Origin: Archivesica marissinica
Taxonomy: Eukaryota > Mollusca > Bivalvia > Venerida > Vesicomyidae
Assembly (NCBI GenBank): GCA_014843695.1
Contig: CM026386.1
Location: forward strand, 90,751,955-90,815,954
DNA length: 64,000 nt
Reading direction: 5' to 3'
Shown here: piece by piece, positions 35,139-47,040 of the stretch
Numbering within the stretch: position 1 is the first letter of the stretch
Layout of the letters: each line of letters opens with the position of its first letter
The notes under the pieces: generated by a model
The model's database searches: none
What the model saw: the letters and a program-made list of their open reading frames with translations, nothing else
Told to the model about the DNA's origin: nothing
Made by a program: the position numbers and the translations under genes

Positions 35139-38100
35139 GTGCTTTTAATGACCTATGACTCTTATTATGTAGTTCTCATTCACGAACATGCAAACTCTAA
35201 TACTGAAAACTGTCTTAGTATCAAACCAGTATTCTTAATATTAGAACAGCTACATTATTTCGCAATTGTACGTTTACTTATTTTAATTGCTAATGATATT
35301 CATCTTAACCCTGGACCTATTGAAGATAACGGTTGTTTTTCTATAATACATCAGAATATAAGAAGTATTCGCAACAAATTAGACTTTATTAAGGATAATT
35401 TCATTGATAACTTCGATGTTATATGTTGTACAAAATCACATCTCTCTCAAGATATCCCCGACTCGAAACTTAAGCTTGTAGGACTTGAAGACATGTTTCG
35501 CAAATATGTATCTGCTCACTCTGGGGGTATTGTCATATACTGTAATTCTAGCTTGCAACCAACGCGAAACAATTCTACCCGCATCACGGTGCATAAAAGT
35601 AAAAGATCATAATAAAAGTTTGATCATAGCCACTGTGTATAGGCCACCTAATTCCCCATTGTAGTTTTGGCAAAGATGTGATTTATTTATTGAGCAAGCA
35701 TTAGAAGCCTCAAACAATGTTATATTACTTGGAGATATAAATGAAGACCAGTTAAACGTATTAAATCGAAAGTTTCGTGACATACTAATTGTGAATAATA
35801 TGACAAATGTAATAACAGAACCTACTCGAGTTACACAAAACACAAGTACCTTAATTGATATTATAGCTTTAACAAACTCAGTAACATCTCTGAATTCTGG
35901 TATTCACCAAACTCCTCCAGATATCAGTGACCATTTCGGTACCTATGTACATATCAAAAGCAGTTTCCATCCAAGAACTAATTATACTCGAAAAGTGTGG
36001 AACTACAAGCAAGCTGACCTTCATAAGTTGAACACATCTATAACAACTACTGATTGGTCAACCTTAAATTATGAATCAATAGATGAAGCAACAACAGTTT
36101 TCGAAAACACGTTTTTAGTAAAAACTTGTATCCCAAGCAAAGATGTCCAGATCTGTCCAAATGATAAACCTTGGTACCATTCGTTAATTCGAACAACATC
36201 TTGAACACGCGATAGGTTAAAATGAATTGCTATTCACTCCGGTAAACTCTCAGATTGGCAAAGTTATAAAAAGATCAGAAATCGTGTTAATAATATGAAA
36301 AAACATTTACGGGAAGAATTGTATAATACCCTTGAATTATCTATGAATGACTTAAGTAATAACAACCCCAGACAATATTGGAAACTAGTTAAAATGCTAG
36401 TCAAAGAAAATTCAAACGCTGGTGAACGTATACCACCTTTGGAAAATGAAAACCACGACATGATTATTTTTGACGCTGACAAAGCGACAACATTGAATAA
36501 CTACTTTGTATCGATATCGACTGTAGATGATTCTAACTCCATCTTAGCGTACTTTAACATGAAAACTAACTCAACTATCTCTCACTTTACTATTTCCGAA
36601 CATTGATGTTATAGAAGATAACTTAACTTTAAATAAAGCATCTTGCCCAGACGAAATAAGTCATAAAATGTTAAAATGATGTTCTAAACCCATAGCCAAA
36701 CCATTGTGTACATGATTTAATAAATCACTTAACTCAAATAGATATCCATCTTCTTGGAAGTCTGCAAATGTTATGCCACTCTTTAAAAATTGTGGTAAGT
36801 CCCTACCTTCCAACTACAGACCGATCTCACTAATAAGCTGTGTTGGCAAAGTTATGGAAAGAGTGATGTTTAAGTATTTATATAACCACTTCAATGCAAA
36901 CAATCTCATTCTCAAAAACCAGTCGGGATTCCTCCCCGGTCACTCCACATTATACCAACTTATAGATATTTATAACCAAATTTGTAAATCTTTTGTGACA
37001 TTTCAAAAGCATTTGACCGTGTATGGCATACATGACTTATATTCAAGTTAAAACAATAAGGTGTTTCTGGAAATATTATTAACTGGATTACAGACTATCT
37101 TGACAGACGAACACAAAGGGTATGTGTTGGTCAACTTATGTTTCTTGTATACGTAAATGTTATCGCAGACTCACTTCTCAGAACTACTAGACTATTTGCC
37201 GATCACAGTTCACTTTCTGTATCTTCATCAGACTCCACTCATATAGAAATCGTCTTAAATTCAGATTTAGAAGAAATATCCAACTGGGCAAAACAATGGC
37301 TTGTAAAATGTAATCCTTCCAAAACAGAGGCAATGTTTTTCTCATTAAGAAACATAACTCAACCGTCCCTTTATTTTGATAACACTTAACTTAACTGTGT
37401 TGATGATCATAAACACTTAGGTCGTTAAGTCACGATAGGTCATGGCATACACATATAAACACTATAACTACTCCAGCTTCTAAAGTACTTGGTTCTATGA
37501 GAATGCTAAAATACAAACTAAAGCGCAAGACTTTAAACAATATATATATAGCTTATATTAGACCCTTACTGGAGTATGCGTCTGCTGTCTGGGATATCTG
37601 TACCCAATATGAAAAAAATAGTTTAGAAAGGATTCAATATGAAGCTACTCGTATAGTCACAGGCTGGACACGCTCCGTATCTATTCAAAACCTACTTACA
37701 GAAATCAGCTGGGTTTCCCTTGCAGACCGAAGATCTATCCAAAAACTCATACTGGTTTATAAGGAGAAACACGGACTTCTTCCGAGTTATCTCAACGATA
37801 TATTTCCCCCTTTGGTTGGGGCCTCCAATGATTATGAACTTAGGAACAACACCAACGTTGTTACCATGTCCAGACGACTGGAAATATATTCAAAGTCAGT
37901 TATACCTGATTCTATAAGTTTATGGAATACACTCGACCTATCAACACGCAACGTAAATACACTGACAACATTTAAAAACAAGCTTAAAAACAAATTTAAA
38001 TCTCCCATTGTCCCATCGTCCTACTTAAATGGTGAACGGTTTTACTCAGTAATACAAACTCGAATTAGAAATCGCTATAGCAACTTAAATATTGATCTTT

Positions 38101-38351
38101 TCTTCAACCATTACTATCCCGAATGCTCATGTGAACATGGCATTGAAAATGCAGAACATTAAACAATGTTGTTCTTTAAATGCAGTCACTATACTAATGC
38201 ACGACACTTGTTATTTGTCAATACTCGTAGGTTTCACCCTCTCAGTACTCATAAACTACGTCATGAAATAGAATCGCTATCCGATGATGATAATAAAACA
38301 TTATTTCTAGAAGTACAATCGTACATAAAAAACACACATCACTTCTCATAA
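35139..38351 (+). pseudogene. CR1/Jockey-like LINE ORF2, broken and catalytically damaged
   Basis: Starts with the NDIHLNPGPIE motif (about 35290) typical of CR1-like ORF2, then the endonuclease (IIHQNIRSIRNKLDFI; CTKSHLS; ISDHFG). The catalytic Glu of the usual TETHL motif reads Lys here. Reverse transcriptase follows with NYRPISLISCVGKVMERV (36810), NQSGFLPGHSTLYQL, and FADHSSLSVSSSD (37196), where YADD has become FADH. The C-terminal part RPLLEYASAVWDICTQYEKN (37560) and the final Cys/His remnant run to about 38350. Several frame changes (near 35612, 36204, 36606, 37051 and 37389). Dead copy. Confidence 0.8.
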
Positions 38352-38518
38352 TTTACAATACGCCCACCTATATATCACATATTGTACAATAAAATACTTA
38401 TCGATGGAGGCTCATATACATACTTATTTTGGGTGGCATGGGGTAGCAGCGGGTGGGTTTGGAGTAGCAGCGGGTGTAGCAGCGGGTGGGTTTGGGGGAT
38501 GAAGTCACAAGTTATTTT

Positions 38519-38753
38519 GGAAGTCGTGATAGCTCAGTGGTAGCGCGTTCGCTTCACGTGCGAAAGGCCCGGAGTTCGAGCCGATACGCTGGAGCCGTTA
38601 CGATTGTGTCCTTAGGCAAGGCATTTAAATTCCACATGCCTCTTCTCTCTTCCTCGTGGCGATGGATTCCATCAGGAATGAGGTCTCGAGAGTGATTAGT
38701 ATAAGTTATAAGAACTTGTTTCGCAATCGAGCTAAAATAAATCTGTATAAACT
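38519..38753 (+). mobile_element. tRNA-derived SINE, full-length copy with target-site duplication
   Basis: A-box-like GATAGCTCAGTGGTAGCG (38528) and B-box-like GGAGTTCGAGCC (38571), then GATTGTGTCCTTAGGCAAGG, GTGGCGATGGATTCCATC and the tail CAATCGAGCTAAAATAAATC. The 9-bp repeat AGTTATTTT flanks it (38510-38518 and 38754-38762), as expected of LINE-assisted insertion. Same family as 28862-29090 and the fragment at 19895. The tail end TTAGTATAAGTTATAAGAAC is also related to the tail of the SINE at 10428. Confidence 0.85.
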
Positions 38754-38762
38754 AGTTATTTT

Positions 38763-39184
38763 TATTTTTTTTTTATTTTTTTTTTAAACCAGGATTTATT
38801 TTTTTAATCATTGCCTTGTAATTATTTTCAATAAAAAAAACCGCCATTTAGTTTAATCAAACATTATTCTGACGTTAGGGACGGGCCGTTTAACTAATGT
38901 TGGAAAAACTTGTGGTCCAACCCTTTTGTTTTATCATGCTTTGTACTTGTTATTACTTAATGTTGTATTGCTGCTACTGTACATGTATGATAATTCAATA
39001 AAATATGATTAAACCTACGGTGTCTCATAAGTCAGAAACGAATGACCCTTTCTTTCAACGAGAGACATCGGCCAGTTACTGCCCCTGAATACTCTCTAAA
39101 TGTATGTAGGTCCTGTTAAGTTGTTTCCTTTGTTTTTATCGTTGTTTCCATTGTACAACATGCTATCTATTTTCTTCCACTTTC
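38763..39184. other. A/T homopolymer runs and unannotated sequence
   Basis: Long T tracts at 38759-38787 followed by AT-rich sequence; nothing else recognised. Confidence 0.4.
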
Positions 39185-39720
39185 TCATTTTATAATTATT
39201 ATGTTGCTATATCTCGACAGATACCCTACATTATATCCAATGGGTAAACAGGCTACCAACGACACAGTAGAGCGAGTATATAACCGAGTCGAAGCAGCAG
39301 AGATTGACTTCGAGGGCGCGAGAACGCGAATATCGGAGCTGGAGAAAAGAGAAAAACGATGAGTTGTCACACAGTCACAAAGTATGAGAAACAACCTCAT
39401 CATCGGAAATTTTCCAGAAGAATCCCATGAGAACCCAGAGAAAACCGAACAAATATTCCGCAAGTTTCTAGAAGACAAACTAGGGGTAGCACATGAGTTA
39501 GCAGCTAGTCTGAACGTAGAAAGGGTGCACCGTATGGGAGTAAATAATACTGCTATAAATGGTCAGGAACAAGGCAGAAACGCCAGCTACACTGGATCCC
39601 GCGAGTTATGACCGCGTCGTATAGTATGCAAGTTTAATTTGTTCAATGATAAGGAAATGGTCCGGAAGTTAAGCTATAAGCTTAAAGATACAAACGTATA
39701 CATTACGGAGCAGTAACCCC
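39185..39720 (+). pseudogene. ORF1 remnant of the third LINE
   Basis: The frame 39384-39611 reads RNNLIIGNFPEESHENPEKT and VERVHRMG, the RRM-like part of an L1-type ORF1 protein; heptad-like sequence (RVEAAEIDFEGARTRISELE, interrupted) precedes it from about 39270. It ends at TGA 39609-39611, with further traces (CKFNLFNDKEMVRKLSYKL) to about 39715. Start and C-terminus are lost. Confidence 0.6.
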
Positions 39721-39859
39721 CAAGAGATCGCGGCGAAGAGACGTGTGCTCGTGAAGAGGATGAGAGAGGAGAAGCAGGCAGGGAATAGGGCGTGGCTCTC
39801 GTATGATACTTTGTACGTTAACGGCAGACCTGTGAAGAACGCATAGGAGGGATTGGATG

Positions 39860-42800
39860 GACTTACGTGTTTTGTTTGGAATTGCAATGGTTTGAGTACG
39901 CGTAAAAGATCAGACTGTAAAAATTCAGACATCGAAATGCGAAAAGGAATTCGGGTGGAACGGTTATTTATGTATGCAATGAGATTAAAGAAGGAATTTC
40001 AATTGCAAAAGATACACATGATACATTGATTTGGTTAAAGTTTGATAAAGCTTTTTTCAATATTGACTAGGATGTGTTCTTAGCAGTTGTTTATATTTGG
40101 AATGACAGTTCGCCTATTACCAATGTAATTGACGTTGACCTGTTTGATTGCTTACAAAATGATATATATTACTATGAAGCTAAAGGTAGAGTACTTGTCG
40201 CTGGTGATTGTAACGCGAGGACATCATGTAAACAAGACTCCATTTTATATGATAGACTAGTTCCAGAACTAGATGACGTGGACTACTGCGTCGATGCATT
40301 GTTGCCAAGAATATATATGGAATATGTGAGTAATTCATACGGTAACCGATTAATTAAAGCAACATGTCTTAGAATTGCAAATGGTCGTCTAGGAAATGAA
40401 TTTGGTAAAGGATCGTACACATGCTTCAGGAGCGGATCAAGCGTAATAGACTAGTTGTTATTAAGTGAGAAAAGTTCTAATAGTATTTTAGACTTCAGTA
40501 TTCATGAGTTTATTAATTTCAGTGATCATGCTCCACTTAGTTTTAATATTAAATGCCATTCCAGTATTGAACATTGTGAAACCCCTTGTAATGTGCAGTT
40601 TATTAAGTGGAATATTGAAGAGAAAGACACCTTTAGAGCAGCACTGATCGAAAATTTGATTAACTTCGATACCATAGTTAACATCGAAGGAAGCGACAGC
40701 TGTTAACAACATGGTGAATTCGTTCACCAGTATTATTAGAGACGTTGTCGATCCATTATTTGTAAAGTACGTACGTAAAACTAGTTCATTTGTGCGATCA
40801 AATATAAATGGTAGTAATAAATGGTTCGATTTAGTGTGCAGACAAGCAACACGTCTATATAAGGACGCATTATTTCATTGTAATCAAACACAATCTGATG
40901 CTGATAGAGTAGTGCTATGCCATTATAAAAATGTATACAAAAGGGTTATAATACATAAAAGCAGAGCATTTAAATTTAAACAAACCAGAGATTTTGAAAA
41001 CCTTAAAAAATGTAAACATCGAGATTTTTGGAGGTATTTTAAAAATAATAATACAGTAAACAGTTGTAATATACCTTTGGGTGATTTTAAAATGTATTTT
41101 GAAGAAATGTTTTCTAATGTTAATCACAATAAAAATGATGATGCGGAAAGCTTCAATGATACCAATAATATTGACCCAGCTTACGAAAAATTAGATGCTA
41201 AAATGTCATATAGTGAAATTTGTAACGCAATAAAAAATATTAAGTAGAAATAAGGCATCTGGGGAAGATAAGTTGCTAAACGAGTATTTTCTTGAGTCTA
41301 GTGATATTCTAGCTAGATACATTACTGTTATGTTTAATAAAATTTTAGACACTGGAATATTCCCAGAGGTATGGACAAAATGTATCATTATTCCGTTGCA
41401 TAAATAGGGAGATACACATGATGTAAACAATTATAGAGGTATTACGCTGTTAAGTAACCTAGGTACATTATTTACAAGTGTTTTAAATGATCGTCTTACA
41501 AAACGGAGTGAAGAAAATAATATAATTTCAGATGCTCAATTTGGTTTTAGAAAAGGCAGGTCCACTATAGTCCATACATTGATACAAACATTTATTAACG
41601 AAAACAATAGATTGTATTGTATTTTTATAGATATGAGACTTTGTTTTGATTCTATTTATAGAAATGGATTAGGGTATAAATTGTATAATATGGGTATTAA
41701 CGGTACACTTTTACGTGTAATTAGAAGTATGTACCAAACTGTGAAATCGTGTGTACGATCTTGTGAAGCTGGTAACACTCTGATGTCTTTGAAATTGCAG
41801 TCGGATTGAGACAAGGGGAGATCATTTCTCCGATTATGTTTTCGCTGTTGGTAGAAGATTTAGAATTGTATTTACAAAATAGAACAGAAGGTGGTCTTAC
41901 TTTACAAGATACTCGTATTTGTCTGATTTTATTGTTGTTCGCAGATGATATGGTAATTCTAGCTTTAAACCCCGTCAAGCGTCTTTGGATAAATTACACG
42001 AATATTGTAACAAGTGGGGACTCGAAGTGAGAACAATGAGAAAACCAAATGTGTTGTATTTAGAAAGCATGGAGGTTTACTAAGGGGCGAGAGATGGATA
42101 TATGGAAATGCATATCTAGAGGTTGTAAATGATTTTAATTATTTGGGTGTAACACTTAATTATACTGGTAATTTTAACTTAAATACACATACATTGTATG
42201 GAAAAGGTCTTAAATCAATGAACTCTGCTAATCTAAAAAGACATGACACTTTGCCCAAAGTAGCGTTGCAGTTATTTGATGCATTTGTAAATTCAACAAT
42301 TTCTTATGGATGTGAAATATGGGGTGTTTCAAAATCCAAAATGTTAGAAAATATACATGTTAAATTTTGTAAAATGGTATTAGGAGTTAGACAATCAACA
42401 TGTAACGTTGCTGTTTATGGCGAATTAGGACGTTATGCATTATATATAAACAGATATACACGTATTGTTAAATATTGGTTGTCGTAATGATAATATTATT
42501 ATAAAATCAATTGCTGATACTGCCATGAATGATGATCGAATGTTAAAGCAAATTGGTTTACTAGTGTTAACGATTTATTATCTAAATATGGATTCCTGTA
42601 TAAATGGAATGATGTTACATATAACCAAATATCAGAATGCAATGATCAATCATTCCTTTTATTGTTCAAATAAAGAGTAGTGGATGAATTTATGCAGGAA
42701 TGGCGTATGACTATCAATAATATGGAAGTGCTAACATTGTATAAATGTGTTAAGGATACATTAGATATAGAATTTTATTTGAATAACATTGTGTCTCGCA

Positions 42801-43140
42801 ATCTGCAAGAATAAGAATATCTGCACATAGTCTTAGAATTCAAACTGGTAGATATGGAAGAGATAGAATTGATAGAAATCTAAGATCTTGCCAAAGTTGT
42901 TCTACAAACGAAATAGAAGACGAATTTCATTTTATATTTAAGTGTTGGCCATATGAATTTTATTGACGAACGTATATAAAACGGTATTATAGAGTAAACC
43001 CAAGTATGTTTAAATTTACTCAGTTGTTGTCCAGTAAAAACAAATCAGAATTATATACGTTAAGCAAATTTATTCAAGAAGCTCTTGAGTTACGTATCAT
43101 TAGATCATTAACCGTTCCTGGAGGTCTTTAAAACTGATAT
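39860..43140 (+). pseudogene. Third LINE ORF2 (endonuclease and reverse transcriptase), same family as the 59-kb LINE
   Basis: Endonuclease traces: VVYIWNDSSPI, LVAGDCNARTS and GSSVID, followed by an in-frame TAG at 40452-40454, then NFSDHAPLSF. Reverse transcriptase traces: NNYRGITLLSNLGTLFTSVL (41430), DAQFGFRKGRSTI, RQGEIISPIMFSLLVEDLEL (41809) and the catalytic LLLFADDMVILAL (41932). Then DFNYLGVTLNYTGNFN and VYGELGRYALYINRY. The parts line up one by one with the nearly intact protein at 59416-62595, but stops and frame changes occur at least eight times, so this is an older copy of that family. Confidence 0.85.
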
Positions 43141-43821
43141 TAATATTTCTTATACAATTATATTGAATGTTTATCTTTGCTTAGATCAACATATAATTAT
43201 GAGGTCACAATTATAGAATTCGTTGAACAATACTTTTTATATGATAATCCATATTGAGAATAGTATTGGTGTAACAGTCAGATGGAGTATATTCCGAGGA
43301 GAGTGACACGAGTGTAGCGGGAGCCTCGTAGGTAGGGATCGACCCAATCACTGAACTGGCACCACTCAGTGATACACTTCTTGGAAGTGGATTCTAGTTT
43401 GGTGTGTTCCACCTAACGCTGTATCCCTAGTATGGAATATGTATTGCATACTGTTCTGAATATGACTTGATTGATCTGAACAATCGACTAAAAGATACAG
43501 ATACGGTTGTTTCAATATGTTGTCCATTTTAAAATACACTAGTATCAGGTTTATATGTCACTTTTTGTTGTAAATAGTATTTATTGATATGTTGAACTGA
43601 AATACAGTATATCGCATATATAGATGTCACTGTAATTAGGATTGCATTTAGACATATTTTAAGATTTCGAGTAAGTAAAATTATATACTATAGTTCATCC
43701 CTATAGTAATATGGTATGCCAATAATTATAACCTACATTTGTTGTCATAATTTTATACTTATGTTGTAGAATGCAATATTGCTATGTCACTAAAAACTGT
43801 AAGTTTATGTGAATAAAATAT
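43141..43821 (+). other. Probable 3' untranslated region of the third LINE
   Basis: AT-rich, non-coding sequence between the end of ORF2 and a short tandem tail. Extent is inferred from position and from the terminal simple repeat. Confidence 0.45.
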
Positions 43822-43850
43822 GTTCGTTCGTTCGTTCGTTCGTTCGTTCG
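43822..43850 (+). repeat. (GTTC)n microsatellite, seven copies, probable LINE tail
   Basis: Perfect GTTC tetranucleotide run directly after GAATAAAATAT. Several LINE groups end in a short tandem repeat in place of poly(A), and the position fits the end of the third LINE. Confidence 0.85.
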
Positions 43851-44071
43851 GTAAACAATCTGTAACATTTTCTTATCAATTAATTAACATGATTTGCATA
43901 AAATCACATTTATCATAACGCAACATCTTGTTAGGGAACAACTGTAAAATCAAAGAAGTCCAACTGAAAGGACATCCATACATTTATGTAATAAATCAGA
44001 CTTTGTCTACCAAGGATAGCAATAGAAAAACAAACGAGGTATCGTTGGAATGATACTGTAGTGTTTTTCTG
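43851..44071. other. Unannotated sequence
   Basis: Nothing recognised between the LINE tail and the tRNA-like duplication. Confidence 0.4.
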
Positions 44072-44400
44072 CGTGGGTAGAACATCGTCCGACTAGTGTT
44101 CGGGAGGTCGTGGATTCGAGTCCCACGTCGGGTCACTAACTTTTCCGCTCTTTCTTTGCTTGGTCACTTTAATGGCGACGAGGATATATTGTACGGGCAA
44201 AGGAGTACTGTGCGGCTTCAGGAATCGGAGTGCGGCTCCTAAAGAATAAAAGAGGGAAGAGTGTAGTGTATTTCGGCGTGGGTAGAACAGCGGCCCGGCT
44301 AGCTCAGTTGGTAGAGCTGTCCGACTAGTGTTCGGGAGGTCGTGGGTTCGAGTCCCACGCCGGGTCACTAACTGTTCCGCCCTTTCTTTGCTTGAATTCC
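44072..44400 (+). repeat. Direct duplication of a tRNA-derived repeat
   Basis: Two copies share GCGTGGGTAGAACA, CCGACTAGTGTTCGGGAGG, a T-arm-like GAGTCCCACG and CCTTTCTTTGCTT. The left copy (from 44072) lacks about 29 bp covering the acceptor and D arm; the right copy (from 44276) is complete. The T-arm-like segment explains the arginine-rich minus-strand open frame (44093-44530), which is not a gene. Confidence 0.65.
44293..44366 (+). tRNA. tRNA-like sequence, Thr (AGT) anticodon, probably a pseudogene or SINE head
   Basis: A cloverleaf can be drawn: acceptor GCCCGGC with GCCGGGT (one G-T pair), D arm GCTC/GAGC, anticodon stem TCCGA/TCGGG with loop CTAGTGT (anticodon AGT at 44327-44329), and T arm GTGGG/CCCAC with loop TTCGAGT. 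There are two bases instead of one between the D and anticodon stems, and loop positions 37-38 are G and T where A is usual. With the damaged duplicate next to it, a tRNA-derived repeat is more likely than a working tRNA gene. Confidence 0.45.
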
Positions 44401-45363
44401 TAATTCTAATGATTCCTAATACTATAATGGCACCTAAAGAAATGTGCACTTTTATACTGAGCGTTACACATTTTAGAATAATTATTATGGATTTTATTAT
44501 CATGAGTGAAAACATTAATCCTTCACACATTGCACTAATTTACCAAATAGTTCGCACATTTTGATGCCACATGTACATGTATTATGTTCTAAAAGGATTA
44601 TATTAATAAGTGCACAGTTTCTTTTTGGTATTAATATATAATAAATAAACACTTTGCTATACGTGTTTTTATTGTTCGCATCGATTACTATTAATGTAAG
44701 CCATATAATGTATTATACGGTCTTAACTACACCACATGCAAAACTCAAACTCTGTTTACAATGGGCAAGACTTGTGATCGTTTATTCAATGTAATGGCGA
44801 GGTTAATTACAAGTACAAAACAAAATGTTTTCAAATCTCTTTGATTGTACACATAGTCGAATACATGAAACATAGCAGACCGAGATACACGGGACAAGTA
44901 AAAACCAGAGGTAAAAATCATTAATGATAATGTAAGAAAACTCTGGAAAACTGTATTCAATGTACCTCAGGGATGTTTCACATATTTTACTAACACATAT
45001 CTGTGATTGTAAATTCAAATAATATTTTCCAAACAATAATATATTCGTACTCGGATGTATGCTATACTGCATGGTACGCATACCGCTAGCGAATCTGAAA
45101 TCAATTCGAATTGAACATTTAAATCAATATGGAAACCCGTTCATAGATCTCATTCCCGAAACAATTCGAATTTTAATAGCGAAATTGCTTGCGAAACGAT
45201 CGAAGCCAAGCATAGAACTGACGATCAATCGAACCATATCACATGACCAAGCACGCACTCATGTGCTCATCTTTATATGCACCAATAGTTCGCACACTCA
45301 ACTGTGTGCCAAGTACTGTTAAGACATACGTTCTGAGCTATACTAACGTAACGCTAAGAACTT
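44401..45363. other. Unannotated intronic sequence
   Basis: AT-rich; short open frames only, none with recognisable domains or convincing splice sites. Confidence 0.4.
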
Positions 45364-45365
45364 GA

Positions 45366-46497
45366 TGTACGTTATATATCAGTGTACGTTATGTATCAAT
45401 GTACGTTATATATCAATGTACGTTATGTATCAATGTACGTTATATATCAATGTACGTTATATATCAATGTACGGTATGTATCAATGTACGTTATGTATCA
45501 ATGTACGTTATGTATCAATGTACGTTATGTATCAATGTACGTTATGTATCAATGTACGTTATATAGCAATGTACGTTATATAGCAATGTACGTTATGTAT
45601 CAATGTACGTTATGTATCAATGTACGTTATGTATCAATGTACGTTATGTATCAATGTACGTTATATAGCAATGTACGTTATATAGCAATGTACGTTATGT
45701 ATCAATGTACGTTATGTATCAATGTACGTTATGTATCAATGTACGTTATGTATCAATGTACGTTATATAGCAATGTACGTTATATAGCAATGTACGTTAT
45801 GTATCAATGTACGTTATGTATCAATGTACGTTATGTATCAATGTACGTTATGTATCAATGTACGTTATATAGCAATGTACGTTATATAGCAATGTACGTT
45901 ATGTATCAATGTACGTTATGTATCAATGTACGTTATGTATCAATGTACGTTATGTATCAATGTACGTTATATAGCAATGTACGTTATATAGCAATGTACG
46001 TTATGTATCAATGTACGTTATGTATCAATGTACGTTATGTATCAATGTACGTTATGTATCAATGTACGCTATATATATCAATGTACGATGTGCATCAATG
46101 TACGTGATGTATCAATGTACGTGATGTATCAATGTACGTGATGTATCAATGTACGTTATGTATCAATATACGTTATGTATCAATGTACGTGATGTATCAA
46201 TGTACGTTATGTATCAATGTACGTTATGTAACAATGTACGTTATGTATCAATGTACGTTATGTATCAATGTACGTGATGTATCAATATACGTTATGTATC
46301 AATGTACGTTATGTAACAATGTACGTTATGTAACAATGTACGTTATGTATCAATGTACGTTATGTATCAATGTACGTGATGTATCAATATACGTTATGTA
46401 TCAATGTACGTTATGTATCAATGTACGTGATGTATCAATGTACGTTATGTATCAATGTACGTTTTGTATCAATGTACGTTATGTATCAATGTACTCT
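45366..46497 (+). repeat. 17-bp minisatellite, about 67 copies
   Basis: Units of TATCAATGTACGTTATG with a subtype TATAGCAATGTACGTTA. The subtype pair recurs every 102 bp (six units) from 45562 to about 45990, a higher-order repeat. The right third has variants ACGTGATG and GTAACAATG. Three units are 51 bp, so the array translates to a 17-residue periodic open frame in all forward frames; this is an artefact. The array ends 32 bp before the acceptor of the second receptor exon. Confidence 0.95.
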
Positions 46498-46529
46498 TCA
46501 GTTTGATCTAATATTTCAATTCGCTACAG

Positions 46530-46693
46530 AATATGGGTATCGGACATGTGGACCGGAAGGATTGTGGGAAGGCAAGTACCCAGGGGACTATAGTTTACCC
46601 CGAGGATACACTAACTACACAGACTGCTATAATCCAGAGACCCTTGACCTTTACAAACGATTCTTCTTCTCTAAAACTCCTGCTCAAAAACAG
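46530..46693 (+). CDS. Class B1 (secretin-family) GPCR, second visible hormone-receptor-domain exon
   Basis: Flanked by acceptor TTCGCTACAG and donor CAG|GTAAGG; it enters in phase 1 and leaves in phase 0, length 164 bp. It encodes YGYRTCGPEGLWEGKYPGDY, then GYTNYTDCYNPETLDLYKRF and FFSKTPAQKQ. The Arg-x-Cys, Gly-x-Trp and final Cys of the hormone-receptor domain are all present and complete the set begun by the exon at 19348. NYT is a potential N-glycosylation site. The following residues would form the linker to the first transmembrane helix, whose exon is not found before 64000. The exon start lies only 32 bp after a 17-bp minisatellite, leaving little room for a branch point outside it. 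Confidence 0.8.
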
Positions 46694-47040
46694 GTAAGGA
46701 TAAATAACTAGATATAGTGTCAATAGTTTACATATTGTATCCGCTTGAAGTTTATATCTTACTTAGAACACACACTTAATATAACAAGATCTTACTAATG
46801 GAAATTGTTAATTTCGTATATTTACGCATATAATTTAATATAATACTCTGGCCTTTTGAAAGCAGTCCAATATTAATAATAATGGACTGCATATACAAAA
46901 GGATGACGTCACAACAGTGTTTGAACTACTTTGAATCCTGGCATATTGGTTTCAAATTATATAGTACAGTTACGGTGCGAATCCTGGAAGCTGATTTTGT
47001 TTCGCTTTTCTACAGTAAGAGCTACGATGAAACCTTACAG
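46694..47040. other. Intron start with one solitary diverged unit of the 61-bp satellite
   Basis: At about 46786-46848, ATTGTTAATTTCGTATATTT followed by ACGCATATAATTTAATATA and ATACTC matches the unit of the array at 56589-59431. No other copies lie near it. Confidence 0.6.

Larger units (their letters stand above)
19459..46529 (+). other. 27-kb phase-1 intron of the class B1 GPCR gene
   Basis: Runs from GTAAGTG at 19459 to CTACAG ending at 46529. Exon 1 leaves one base of a codon and exon 2 supplies two, so direct splicing keeps the frame and reconstitutes a contiguous hormone-receptor domain with normal Cys spacing; no extra exon is needed between them. The intron is filled by transposon remains and four minisatellite families. 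This is a prediction from splice motifs and phase and has no transcript support here. Confidence 0.65.

Noticed and set aside
44093..44530. 145-codon minus-strand frame with an RxGTRTHDLPNTSR-type segment
   Set aside because: This is the usual translation of a tRNA-like T arm in a repeat and not a protein gene.
45362..46506. 241-codon frame with a 17-residue period
   Set aside because: Three 17-bp units make 51 bp; all forward frames give the same kind of product, so there is no coding signal.
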